A stretch of 64,000 nt of DNA from G965276765 sp965276825 (GTDB lineage Bacteria > Actinomycetota > Acidimicrobiia > Acidimicrobiales > Palsa-688): assembly GCA_965276825.1 (NCBI GenBank), contig OZ255630.1:3782001-3846000 (forward strand). Reading direction: 5' to 3'. Within the stretch, counting starts at the first letter, position 1, and every line of letters begins with the position of its first letter. Of the stretch, positions 17,388-25,728 are shown piece after piece. The notes beneath the pieces are model-generated. The model searched no databases and was not told the origin of the DNA. It saw nothing but the letters and a program-made list of their open reading frames with translations. The translations under genes and the position numbers were made by a program.

Positions 17388-18491
17388 TCAGACCGCGGCG
17401 AGGAGCTCGACGCGGTTGCGCCCCGCCTTCTTGGCCACGAAGGTGAGCTCGTCGGCGCGGTCGATGAGGACCCACACGAGTCGTTCGGCGTCGACGGACC
17501 CGGTGTCGGACTCGGTGGGGGTGTCGGTCCACGCCACCCCGATGCTGATGGTCTGGCTCCACGCCGCGCAGGTCTGCTCGACGCCGTGCCGGACCCGGTC
17601 GGCCAGGCCGGCGATCTCGGCGTGGGGAAGCGCAGCCAGGATGGCGAATTCCTCGCCCCCGAGGCGCACGACCAGGTCCTGGGGACGCACGCTCGCCCGC
17701 AAGGTCGCGGCCGCCTCGATGAGCACCTGATCGCCGACGGCGTGGCCGTAGTGGTCGTTGATCCGCTTGAAGTGGTCGAGGTCGCAAGCCAGAGCGATGA
17801 CGGGCAGCTGCGCCGCGAACGCCGCAGCGAGGAGTTGGGGGGCGCCTTCGGCCAGGCCCCGCCGGTTGAGCACGCCCGTGAGCGGATCGGTCCTGGCCAT
17901 CTGCTGGGCCTGTCGGCGCACCGCCTCGAGCCGGGCCCGCAGGCTGAACATGGCGAACGAGGGGAGCACCAGGCCGAAATCGGACCACAGCAGGAACATC
18001 AGGGCGCCGGCCGAGCTGCGTTGTCCGACGAGCAGGCCGCCACCAACCACCGCGTTGGCCAGCACCGTCTGCACGAGCAGGTCGCGACGGGTGCCGAACA
18101 CCGCGGCGAAGAACATGATGACCGCCAACGCGGAGACGTTGACCGTCGCCAGCGCCCGGTCGGCGGGAGTGAGAAAGGTGAGGAAGACGATCAGGTCACC
18201 ACCCGCGGCGACCGGTACCACCAGCGAGGACGGGATGCCCCATCGGATGACCGCCCACGTCCCGGTCAGGGTGGCGCACGCCATCCCGGCGATCAGCGCG
18301 ACCGGTCCCGGGCCGGGACGGAGGTAGCCGGGCAGGACGATCGCCAGCAGTGGCACCAACGAACCCAGGAGCAGGAACACCGCCGCAGCCCGAGAGCGGA
18401 GCTGGCTGATGCCCTCGTCCTCGGTGACGTCGAGCGGTGATCGGGGCGAGCGACGCGCGGCCAGCGCACGCAGCGGACCCGATACCGACAT
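17388..18491 (-). CDS. membrane-bound GGDEF diguanylate cyclase
   Basis: 367 residues. The N-terminal half holds about six transmembrane segments (from AAAVFLLLGSLVPLLAIVLP to FLLWSDFGLVLPSFAMFSL). A GGDEF domain follows (ARTDPLTGVLNRRGL, ACDLDHFKRINDHYGH). The signature is GGEEF, active in known cyclases, and Arg/Asp residues for an allosteric site (RPQD) are upstream of it. No extracellular sensor domain is recognised. ATG at 18491. It is 64 bp downstream of the phosphatidyltransferase gene on the same strand. Confidence 0.9.
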   Translation of the reverse strand: MSVSGPLRALAARRSPRSPLDVTEDEGISQLRSRAAAVFLLLGSLVPLLAIVLPGYLRPGPGPVALIAGMACATLTGTWAVIRWGIPSSLVVPVAAGGDLIVFLTFLTPADRALATVNVSALAVIMFFAAVFGTRRDLLVQTVLANAVVGGGLLVGQRSSAGALMFLLWSDFGLVLPSFAMFSLRARLEAVRRQAQQMARTDPLTGVLNRRGLAEGAPQLLAAAFAAQLPVIALACDLDHFKRINDHYGHAVGDQVLIEAAATLRASVRPQDLVVRLGGEEFAILAALPHAEIAGLADRVRHGVEQTCAAWSQTISIGVAWTDTPTESDTGSVDAERLVWVLIDRADELTFVAKKAGRNRVELLAAV

Positions 18492-18555
18492 TGTCGTCCT
18501 ATCGGCCCCGCCGGCCGCCGGCTGGAGGGCCTTCTTCCGGTATCGGCCCCGGCGA

Positions 18556-19191
18556 CTACCGCCGCCGGTCGGCCAGCGCGGCGCGGACGAGCGGCACGTA
18601 GACCCCGACGGAGATCCATCCGAGGGTGAGGCCGACGGTGGCCGCGACCCACGCCAGGACGAGGGCGGCATGGTGCCATCCGACGGTGGAGTGGCCGGCG
18701 AGGAAGAGCGGGAAGGCGCACATGAGGCCGAATGCGCCGGCCTTGCCGACCAGGGTCACGTCGATGCGTCGCACGCCGGCGACGGCGAGGCCGATGGCCG
18801 CCACCGCCACCAGCCCTTCCCGGGCCAGCGCGATCAGCGCCACCGGCAGGGGGACGCCGCCGAGGGCCAGGATGGCGATGGCGGCGGTGCCGAGCAGCAC
18901 GCGGTCGGCGGTCGGGTCGAGGACCTTGCCCAGGGTGGTCACCTGATCCAGCCGCCGCGCCAGTTGCCCGTCGACCCAGTCGGTCGAGCCGAGGGCGGCC
19001 AGCAGCACCGCCGCGGCGAACCAGTCACGGTGGTGGGGTTGGACGAGCAACCACACGAACACCGGCACCAGGATCAGCCGGACGCTCGTCACCACGTTGG
19101 GCAGCGAGAGGATCCGGTCCTCGCCGGTGCGCCCCGAGCCGACCGCGGCGACCGCCGTGCCGGCGCGCGAGGTCGAGCCCGACGGTGTCAT
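18556..19191 (-). CDS. CDP-alcohol phosphatidyltransferase
   Basis: 211 residues, several transmembrane helices, and a complete CDP-alcohol motif at residues about 70-95: DWVDGQLAR, eight residues, then GKVLDPTAD, matching DxxDGxxAR(x8)GxxxDxxxD with all catalytic Asp. The enzyme transfers a phosphatidyl group from CDP-diacylglycerol to an alcohol, making phospholipid; PgsA-like phosphatidylglycerophosphate synthase is the likeliest identity, not proven. ATG at 19191 was chosen over an Arg-rich upstream extension. Confidence 0.88.
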   Translation of the reverse strand: MTPSGSTSRAGTAVAAVGSGRTGEDRILSLPNVVTSVRLILVPVFVWLLVQPHHRDWFAAAVLLAALGSTDWVDGQLARRLDQVTTLGKVLDPTADRVLLGTAAIAILALGGVPLPVALIALAREGLVAVAAIGLAVAGVRRIDVTLVGKAGAFGLMCAFPLFLAGHSTVGWHHAALVLAWVAATVGLTLGWISVGVYVPLVRAALADRRR

Positions 19192-19317
19192 GGTCCGAGG
19201 GTAGGGCAGCCCCGCCCGTCGTCGTTTCCGTTTCTCTGCGCCCGGCGGACGACCGCTCAACGGCGACGCCTGCCCGTCGATGGGAGGAGGACCGGTCCGC
19301 CTTCGAAGGAGCTCGAG

Positions 19318-20814
19318 TTGACCCGGCTGGCGCTCCTCCTGACGCGACAGAGCAGCTACCTGGCCGCCGTGGTCGGGCTGGCGGTGGCCGTGGTGACGGC
19401 CGTCCTGGCGCTCGGTTCGGGATCGTGGCCGCCGCCGGAGCTATGGATCGCCGTCGGGGCCATCGTCGTGATGGCGCGGTGGCCGATCGAGGTCGACAGC
19501 CGGTCGGACGGGGTCATCATCGGCCTGGAGCCGGCCGTGGTGGTCTTCATGGCCTTCCTCGTCGGCTCCCGTCCGGCCGCGCTGGTGTGGGTCGTCGGGG
19601 CCGCGCTCACCCACTGGATGGCGCGGAAGAACCTGTGGAGCCGGGTGTTCAACGTGGCCTGCACGGTGGCATCGGGCGTGGTGGCCATCGCGGTGGTGGC
19701 CGCCATCAGCGGCCCCGTCACCGACCGCCCGGCCGCTCTGGCCGCGGCCGTCGCGGCGGGAGCCGCCTATTTCGCCGTGGACCTGGTGCTTCAGCTCGCT
19801 GGCGACCATGATCGTCGACGGCGAGCCGCTGGCGACGGTGCTGCGACCTCCCAACCTGCCCATCGCCTCTGGCTGCTTCGGCTGCGTGGTCTCGCTCGGC
19901 TACCTGACCGCCGTCACCGCGCGCCATGCGCGGTGGTCGACACCGATGATCGTGCTGCCCCTCGTCACCCTGTGCGCAGCCGCCCGTGCGGTTCGCCGTA
20001 CCAGGGTCGGCCGGGCCCGCTCGATGGCGCTGTTCGAGATGTCGAGCGCCGCGCAGCGCGCCGGATCCGACATGGACGTGCTCTCGTCCCTGTCCGTGCA
20101 CGGACGTGACGCGCTCCGTAGCCCCGAGGTCGGACTGGTCGACGCCCCGGCGCCCCCCAGGCCCTGGCCGTGCCGCTGCCCGAGCTGATCTCGGGCGAGA
20201 GCCGCCTGCTCGTGGCCGCAGCGAGAAACACGGGAGAGCCCTTCGACGACGACGACCGACGAGGTGCCGAGGTGTTGGCCACGCTGGTGGCCGAGTCGAT
20301 GCAGCGGCTGCGGCTCCTGCGCGAGCTCGATGATCTGGCGACCTACGACCCCCTCACGGGTCTGTTGAACCGACGGGCCTGGCACCAGCGCTTCGAGGAG
20401 ATGCTGACGGGGCTTCGGGGAAGCCGGGACGCCACGCCCGTGGTCCTCCTCTTCTGCGACCTCGACCGCTTCAAGGAGGTCAACGACCGCTTCGGCCACG
20501 CCGCCGGGGACGCCGTGCTGGCCGTGGTCGGCAGCCGGCTGGCCCGATGTCTCCGGCCGGGTGACATCGCCGGGCGCCTCGGAGGTGACGAGTTCGCGTT
20601 GGCTGTGCAGGGGAGCGGCGACCCGCTCGCCGCGGCCATCACCGCACGCGTTCGCGAGGCGCTGGCCGAGCCGGTCTCGGTCGACGGCGTGTCGGTGGGC
20701 ATCTCCACGAGCATCGGTGCCGAGGTGGTCGACCCGTCCCGCCTGGCGACGGTCGAGCTGCTGCTCGGTCGGGCCGACGATGCCATGTACCAGGCCAAGC
20801 GGGCCTCGCTCTAA
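19318..20814 (+). pseudogene. membrane-GAF-GGDEF diguanylate cyclase with two frameshifts
   Basis: One ancestral gene split over two frames. From TTG 19318 (AAGGAG upstream) frame 1 encodes a transmembrane domain up to about 19797 (AAYFAVDLVLQLA). Frame 2 continues it from about 19800 to 20155 (TMIVDGEPLATVLRPPNLPI, then the start of a GAF-like region). Frame 1 resumes around the C6 run at 20153-20158 and carries the GGDEF domain (ATYDPLTGLLNRRAW, LFCDLDRFKEVND, GGDEF intact). The two indels compensate: one extra base near 19790-19800 and one missing base near 20155. A pseudogene or two assembly errors. The GGDEF part (20170-20814) could still be made from GTG 20170. Confidence 0.75.
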
Positions 20815-20843
20815 AGCGGGTTCCCCTCCGCCGGCGGCGACGT

Positions 20844-21722
20844 TCATGCCTGGGTGGAGTTGGTCCGCAACGCCCGCTCCTCGTCGCGCCGCACCTCGAT
20901 GCGGCCCTCGGCCCGGCGCACCTCGTAGGTCGGTTGGCCCACCACGGCCGGTCCCCGCACCACCTCCCCGGTCGCGAGGGAGAACCTGCTTCCGTGCCAC
21001 GGGCAGGTGACACAGCCGTCCGCCACCTCTCCGTCCGACAACGGCGCACCGCGATGGCTGCACCGGTCTGCCAGGGCCCGGACCTCGCCGCCCTGATCGG
21101 AGATCAGCACCGGGGTGGTGCCGGCGACGGCCCGGGCCGGTTGGCCGTCGGGAGGCGGGGTCACGTCGAGTGCCGTCCACCCGATCGGGCCCGCCCCGAA
21201 CGCGTTCGTGTCCACGCCGACGCCGAGGGCGTAGGCCAGGTGACCTCCGAGCCATCCCCCGACGCTGGCGACACCGGCTCCGGCCAACGCCCAACCGATC
21301 CCGGCGCTGCGGCGTCCCCGCCTCCTGGCCAGCCACGACATCGAGTACAGGCTCGTGGCGACGGTGTTGGCCGCCAGGTGGACGAGGCCGACGCGTCGCT
21401 CGGCGCCGTCGGTGTCGATCCAGTCCGACAGGCCGGTGGCCGCCGTGGGCAGCACGGCGAGCACCCCGGCGCCGACCAGCGTCCGAGCGGCATCCTCCTG
21501 TCCGAGGCCGTCCAGCAGGGAGGCGCCGGTCCACAGGCCGATCGGCGTGGCGACGAGGAAGGGATGCGCCGGATGTCCGAGCCAGGTCCCCGACAGCGCG
21601 GACCTGGCGCCGTCGGGGATGGTCGCCGCCACCAGGTCGTGGACCCGGGCGGCTGTCGCGTCGAGCCACGCACTTCGCTCGATCCCTCCTGACGCTCGTG
21701 CGGCCAGCCCGCTCAGCCTCAT
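20844..21722 (-). CDS. DUF2231 membrane domain fused to Rieske [2Fe-2S] domain
   Basis: 292 residues. The N-terminal 175 residues form a DUF2231-type membrane domain with LGHPAHPFLVATPIGLWTGA and further hydrophobic helices. The C-terminal 105 residues are a Rieske ferredoxin domain with the cluster ligands in CSHRG and CPWHG, 15 residues apart, and a terminal beta-sheet (GQPTYEVRRAEGRIEVR). It is a probable membrane-tethered electron carrier; the partner is unknown. ATG at 21722 has GGAG five bases upstream and was chosen over a Pro/Gly-rich upstream extension. Confidence 0.87.
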   Translation of the reverse strand: MRLSGLAARASGGIERSAWLDATAARVHDLVAATIPDGARSALSGTWLGHPAHPFLVATPIGLWTGASLLDGLGQEDAARTLVGAGVLAVLPTAATGLSDWIDTDGAERRVGLVHLAANTVATSLYSMSWLARRRGRRSAGIGWALAGAGVASVGGWLGGHLAYALGVGVDTNAFGAGPIGWTALDVTPPPDGQPARAVAGTTPVLISDQGGEVRALADRCSHRGAPLSDGEVADGCVTCPWHGSRFSLATGEVVRGPAVVGQPTYEVRRAEGRIEVRRDEERALRTNSTQA

Positions 21723-21874
21723 CTCCGCTCCGATCCCGCACGGCCGACCGCCCGGTGGTCCCCGAGCAACGGTGCCATGGCGTCCATGGTGGGGTGATTC
21801 CCCGTGTGGCGGAGGGGAAACCGCGTCCGCCCCGTGGGCAGGCGAGAACCGACCCTCGTCCCCGTGTCCGGCCG

Positions 21875-22537
21875 TCACCGGCTGCGGTCGGCTCGTCCCG
21901 TGCTGCGCTCCTGCAGTGGCTCCCGGTCGTGGTGGCGGAAGCCGATGGCCAGCTCACCGAGGGCCTCGTCGAGGAGGACCGACAGGTCGCCGCCCTCGTC
22001 GCGCAGCCACTCCTCGTAGGCCGCCAGCGAGGCACCGAGGGCGCTGTAGCCGATCACCCGCGGGAGCAGCTCGCCGGCGGACAGACCGAGTCGGAGGGCG
22101 GCGAAGTCGGCCACGACCTCGCGCCACTGCGCGAAACGGAGGGTGGAGTTGGCCAGCAGCGTCGGCACCCCGAGGATCAGGCCGAGACGCTGGCGGTGGC
22201 GGCGATGCTGGTCGGGCGTGATCCGGTTGAACTCGATCACCGCCTGGTGCACCGCCTCCATCAGCGGAACCTCGGCCGGGGCGGCGGCAAGCCAGGCGCG
22301 CATGCCGTCGAGCTCGGCGCCGAAGTCCCCCCACACCAGGTCGTTCTTCGACGGGTAGTAGCGGAAGAAGGTCCGGCGGCCGATCCTCGCAGCGGCGGCG
22401 ATGTCATCGACGCTGGTCTCGTCGAAGCCCCGAGCGGCGAAGAGGGCGAACGCCACCTCCTCGAGCTCCGCATGGGTGGTCGCCGGCGGCCGCCCGACGC
22501 GAGCCCTGCGCTCTTCCTCCGGTGATGGCTGGGACAT
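21875..22537 (-). CDS. mftR: TetR-family regulator of the mycofactocin locus
   Basis: 220 residues. The N-terminal helix-turn-helix is typical TetR (LEEVAFALFAARGFDETSVD, then AAAARIGRRTFFRYYPSKND). The C-terminal ligand domain contains HRRHRQRLGLILGVPTLLAN. It is divergent from mftA with 99 bp between, the usual position of MftR. Mycobacterial MftR is reported to repress mft genes and respond to long-chain acyl-CoA; transfer of that ligand to this protein is inference. A palindromic site shared with mftD lies in the intergenic region. ATG at 22537. Confidence 0.88.
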   Translation of the reverse strand: MSQPSPEEERRARVGRPPATTHAELEEVAFALFAARGFDETSVDDIAAAARIGRRTFFRYYPSKNDLVWGDFGAELDGMRAWLAAAPAEVPLMEAVHQAVIEFNRITPDQHRRHRQRLGLILGVPTLLANSTLRFAQWREVVADFAALRLGLSAGELLPRVIGYSALGASLAAYEEWLRDEGGDLSVLLDEALGELAIGFRHHDREPLQERSTGRADRSR

Positions 22538-22560
22538 CTTCCCCGATTCCCCCTTCCCAA

Positions 22561-22579
22561 CGGCACTCGGTGCCATTAC
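22561..22579 (+). promoter_or_regulatory. candidate MftR operator upstream of mftA
   Basis: CGGCACTCGGTGCCATTAC. The GGCAC-N3-GTGCC inverted repeat lies 58 bp before the mftA start and 24 bp before the divergent mftR start. The same 19 bases occur, without mismatch, 47 bp before mftD at 60286-60304. That makes it a strong candidate for a shared operator, most simply bound by MftR. Confidence 0.7.
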
Positions 22580-22598
22580 GCTGCTGGATGTTGCCACC

Positions 22599-22615
22599 GC
22601 CTCTCTAACAGAGGC
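22599..22615 (+). promoter_or_regulatory. second inverted repeat in the mftA leader
   Basis: GCCTCT, five bases, AGAGGC: a perfect 6-bp inverted repeat between the candidate operator and the mftA ribosome site. It may be a second protein-binding site or a short RNA hairpin. It has no counterpart in front of mftD. Confidence 0.35.
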
Positions 22616-22636
22616 CCGTTCCCCAGGGGGAGAGCC

Positions 22637-22750
22637 GTGCCGGGTGCGCCGTCCACCGAGACCGAGGTCGAGCCGTCCGAAGAGGCGCTGGTCGACGACG
22701 AGTTGCTGGTCGAGGAGATCTCCATCGACGGCATGTGCGGCGTCTACTGA
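22637..22750 (+). CDS. mftA: mycofactocin precursor peptide MftA
   Basis: A 37-residue peptide read from GTG 22637, with AGGGGGAGA six bases upstream. It is acidic and ends EEISIDGMCGVY, the invariant C-terminus of mycofactocin precursors; the last two residues, Val-Tyr, become the redox core. In the known pathway MftC decarboxylates and cross-links Val-Tyr, MftE releases the core, MftD oxidises it and MftF glycosylates it. The gene lies directly before mftC (1 bp gap). The usual mftB gene between them is missing. Confidence 0.95.
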   Translation: MPGAPSTETEVEPSEEALVDDELLVEEISIDGMCGVY

Positions 22751-22751
22751 G

Positions 22752-23960
22752 ATGGCCGTCACCGGGACCCGCCTGGTCGAGCAGTTCGAGCAGGGCCTCG
22801 ATGCGCCGATCTGCCTCACCTGGGAGCTGACCTACGCCTGCAACCTGGCGTGCGTGCACTGCCTGTCGAGCTCGGGCCGGCGCGATCCACGCGAGCTGTC
22901 GACCGCCCAGGCCAGAGCGGTGGTCGACGAGCTGGCCAGGATGCAGGTCTTCTACGTCAACATCGGCGGTGGCGAGCCCACCGTCCGGCCCGACTTCTGG
23001 GAGATCGTCGACCACGCCACCGCGTCCGGCGTCGGCGTCAAGTTCTCCACCAACGGCAGCCGGATCACGCCCGCGGTCGCCGAGCGCCTGGCCGCCAGCG
23101 ACTACGTCGACGTCCAGATCTCCCTGGACGGTGCCACTGCGGAGGTCAACGACGCCGTGCGCGGTGACGGCTCCTACTCCATGGCCATCCGGGCCATGGA
23201 GCGCCTCGCGGCCGCCGGCTTCCGTGGGTTCAAGGTCTCGGTCGTCGTCACCCGCCACAACATCGGCCAGCTCGACGAGCTCGAGGCCATCGCCGACCGC
23301 TACCACGCCCAACTGCGCCTGACCCGGTTCCGTCCCTCGGGCCGGGGCGCGGACACCTGGGAGGAGCTCCACCCCCGACCCGAGCAGCAGCGGGCCCTGT
23401 ACGACTGGCTGGTGGCGCACGGCGAGGACGTGCTGACGGGCGACTCGTTCTTCCACCTGTCCCCCTACGGCGAGGGCCTGCCCGGCCTCAACCTCTGCGG
23501 TGCGGGCCGCATCGTCTGCCTGATCGACCCGGTCGGCGACGTGTACGCCTGCCCGTTCGCCATCCACGACAACTTCCTCGCCGGCAACGTCCTCGACGAC
23601 GGGGGCTTCACCGGCGTGTGGCGCCAGTCGGCGCTGTTCACGGAGCTGCGGCGCCCGCAGACCGGCGGGGCGTGCCGCTCGTGCGGGCACTACGACGCCT
23701 GCCGCGGCGGGTGCATGGCGGCCAAGTTCTTCACCGGCCTGCCTCTCGACGGCCCCGACCCGGAGTGCGTCCAGGGCTACGGCGTCGACGCCCTGCTCGC
23801 CCGCGGCGACGCGGTGGCCCCGGCCCCGTCCCTCGACCACAGCCGCAAGGCCAGAGGTGACGCCGCCGGCTCGGTGCCCGTGACCATCGGGCGACCCCCG
23901 GGCCGCCCCCCTGCGAGCGCGTGCGACGAGCACCCGCTCGCCGGCTTCGTCCCGCAGTAG
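22752..23960 (+). CDS. mftC: radical SAM/SPASM mycofactocin maturase MftC
   Basis: 402 residues. The radical SAM cluster motif is CNLACVHC (Cys30, 34, 37), followed by the GGGEP SAM-binding motif. The C-terminal SPASM region has Cys-rich segments (NLCGAGRIVCLIDPVGDVYA, then CRSCGHYDACRGGC) for auxiliary Fe-S clusters. The enzyme oxidatively decarboxylates the C-terminal Tyr of MftA and joins it to the preceding Val. ATG at 22752 is 2 bp after the mftA stop, so the two are surely co-expressed. The last 50 residues, with a Pro-rich stretch, extend past the core. Confidence 0.95.
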   Translation: MAVTGTRLVEQFEQGLDAPICLTWELTYACNLACVHCLSSSGRRDPRELSTAQARAVVDELARMQVFYVNIGGGEPTVRPDFWEIVDHATASGVGVKFSTNGSRITPAVAERLAASDYVDVQISLDGATAEVNDAVRGDGSYSMAIRAMERLAAAGFRGFKVSVVVTRHNIGQLDELEAIADRYHAQLRLTRFRPSGRGADTWEELHPRPEQQRALYDWLVAHGEDVLTGDSFFHLSPYGEGLPGLNLCGAGRIVCLIDPVGDVYACPFAIHDNFLAGNVLDDGGFTGVWRQSALFTELRRPQTGGACRSCGHYDACRGGCMAAKFFTGLPLDGPDPECVQGYGVDALLARGDAVAPAPSLDHSRKARGDAAGSVPVTIGRPPGRPPASACDEHPLAGFVPQ

Positions 23961-23991
23961 CCAGCACCACCAGCACCACCAAGACAAACGC

Positions 23992-24011
23992 GCCGGCGCA
24001 GCCGCGCCGGC
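23992..24011 (+). terminator. GC hairpin between mftC and the first SDR
   Basis: GCCGGCGC-AGCC-GCGCCGGC forms a perfect 8-bp stem with a 4-nt loop, 31 bp after the mftC stop and 21 bp before the next start. No U tract follows. It may attenuate or process the transcript between maturation genes and client enzymes. Confidence 0.4.
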
Positions 24012-24031
24012 CCAAGCAAGGGGGAACCCAC

Positions 24032-24847
24032 ATGGGAAAGCTCGAAGGCAAGGTCGCGTTCATCACGGGCGCAGCCCGCGGCCAGGGCCGCAGCCACGCC
24101 ATCCGCCTGGCGCAGGAAGGCGCCGACATCATCGCCGTCGACGTCTGCGACCAGATCGACTCCGTGCCCTACCCGATGGCCACGCCCGACGATCTGGCCC
24201 AGACGGTCAAGGAGGTGGAAGCTCTCGACCGCCGCATCGTGGCCAGCCAGGCCGACGTGCGCGACGCCGATGCCATCGCCTCGGCGCTGGCCGCGGGCGT
24301 CGCCGAGGTCGGAGCCGTCGACATCGTGTGCGCCAACGCCGGCATCGCGCCGATGTCGGTCCACGAACCGCACGAGGCCTGGGCGGACGTCATCGCCGTC
24401 AACCTCACCGGCGTGTTCAACACCGTCGAGGCGGTCATCCCCGCCATGATCGAGCGGGGTCGAGGAGGCGCCATCGTCCTCACCAGCTCGACGGCCGGGA
24501 TCAACGGCATCGGCGGCCCGACCCGGGGCGGCCTCGGCTACGCGGCGGCCAAGCACGGCGTGGTCGGCCTGATGCGCTCGTATGCCAACAACCTGGCCCC
24601 GCACTCGATCCGGGTCAACTCGGTGCACCCCACGGGTGTCAACACGCCCATGGTCGTCAACGACGCCATGCAGGAGTTCCTGGCCCAGGACCCCACGATG
24701 TCGAACGCCATGGCCAACGCGCTGCCCATCGACATGGTCGAGGCCGTCGACATCTCCAACGCCATCGTCTGGCTGGTCTCCGACGACGCCCGCTACGTCA
24801 CCGGCGTCACCCTGCCCGTCGACGCCGGCTTCACCAACAAGAAGTGA
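24032..24847 (+). CDS. mycofactocin-coupled SDR family oxidoreductase (copy 1)
   Basis: 271 residues. The N-terminus GKVAFITGAARGQGRSHAIR is characteristic of the mycofactocin-associated SDR subfamily, which holds its nicotinamide cofactor non-exchangeably and passes electrons to mycofactocin. The subfamily insertion after beta-strand 2 is present (YPMATPDDLAQTVKEVEALD). NAGIAP and an active-site YAAAKHG follow. The substrate is an unknown alcohol or ketone. AAGGGGGAACCCAC precedes the ATG. First of four tandem paralogues. Confidence 0.9.
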   Translation: MGKLEGKVAFITGAARGQGRSHAIRLAQEGADIIAVDVCDQIDSVPYPMATPDDLAQTVKEVEALDRRIVASQADVRDADAIASALAAGVAEVGAVDIVCANAGIAPMSVHEPHEAWADVIAVNLTGVFNTVEAVIPAMIERGRGGAIVLTSSTAGINGIGGPTRGGLGYAAAKHGVVGLMRSYANNLAPHSIRVNSVHPTGVNTPMVVNDAMQEFLAQDPTMSNAMANALPIDMVEAVDISNAIVWLVSDDARYVTGVTLPVDAGFTNKK

Positions 24848-24854
24848 GGACCCG

Positions 24855-25688
24855 ATGAGCGCACGAGTCGAAGGCAAGGTCGCATTCATCACGGGCGCGG
24901 CGCGCGGTCAGGGCCGCAGCCACGCCATCCGCCTGGCGCAGGAAGGCGCCGACATCATCGCCGTCGATCTCTGCCGCCAGGTCGACTCGGTGCCCTACGC
25001 CATGTCGACGCCCGACGACCTGGCCCAGACGGTCAAGGAGGTGGAGGCCCTCGACCGGCGCATCGTCGCCACACAGGCCGATGTGAGGGACTACGACGCC
25101 ATCAAGGGCGCACTCGACGTCGGCGTGGCCGAGCTGGGCCGCCTCGACATCGTCGCGGCCAACGCCGGCATCTCCTCGGTCGGCCGGGCCGACGAGCTGG
25201 CGGAGCAGACGTGGCGGGACATGATCGACATCAACCTCACCGGCGCCTGGCATGCCTGCAAGGCGGCCATCCCCCATCTGATCGAGGGTGGCCGGGGCGG
25301 CGCGATCGTCATCACCAGCTCGGCCGCCGGCCTGATGGGCATGGAGAACATCGCCCACTACGTGTCGGCCAAGCACGGCCTCGTGGGCCTGATGCGCACC
25401 CTCGCCCTCGAGCTGGCCCCGCACTCCATCCGGGTCAACTCCCTCCACCCGACGACGGTCAACACCGACATGATCCAAAACGACCCGACCTACCGGCTCT
25501 TCCGCCCCGATCTGGAAGCACCGACGGTCGACGACGCCACCGAGGCCTTCCTGAGCCTCAACGCGCTCCCGGTCAAATGGGTCGAGCCGATCGACATCTC
25601 CAACGCCCTGCTCTGGTTGGCCTCGGACGAGGCCCGCTACGTCACCGGCGTGACCCTGCCGATCGACGCCGGTTGCGTCGTCAAGTAA
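24855..25688 (+). CDS. mycofactocin-coupled SDR family oxidoreductase (copy 2)
   Basis: 277 residues. The N-terminal 95 residues nearly match copy 1 (GKVAFITGAARGQGRSHAIR and the YAMSTPDDLAQTVKEVEALD insertion). The active site is YVSAKHG. Near the C-terminus it carries an extra segment (NDPTYRLFRPDLEAPTVDDA) absent from copies 1 and 3 but present in related form in copy 4; this region usually shapes the substrate pocket. It starts 7 bp after copy 1. Substrate unknown. Confidence 0.9.
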   Translation: MSARVEGKVAFITGAARGQGRSHAIRLAQEGADIIAVDLCRQVDSVPYAMSTPDDLAQTVKEVEALDRRIVATQADVRDYDAIKGALDVGVAELGRLDIVAANAGISSVGRADELAEQTWRDMIDINLTGAWHACKAAIPHLIEGGRGGAIVITSSAAGLMGMENIAHYVSAKHGLVGLMRTLALELAPHSIRVNSLHPTTVNTDMIQNDPTYRLFRPDLEAPTVDDATEAFLSLNALPVKWVEPIDISNALLWLASDEARYVTGVTLPIDAGCVVK

Positions 25689-25728
25689 CGCACCCTCCAA
25701 CCCCCCATCGCAGCAGAGGAGAACCACC

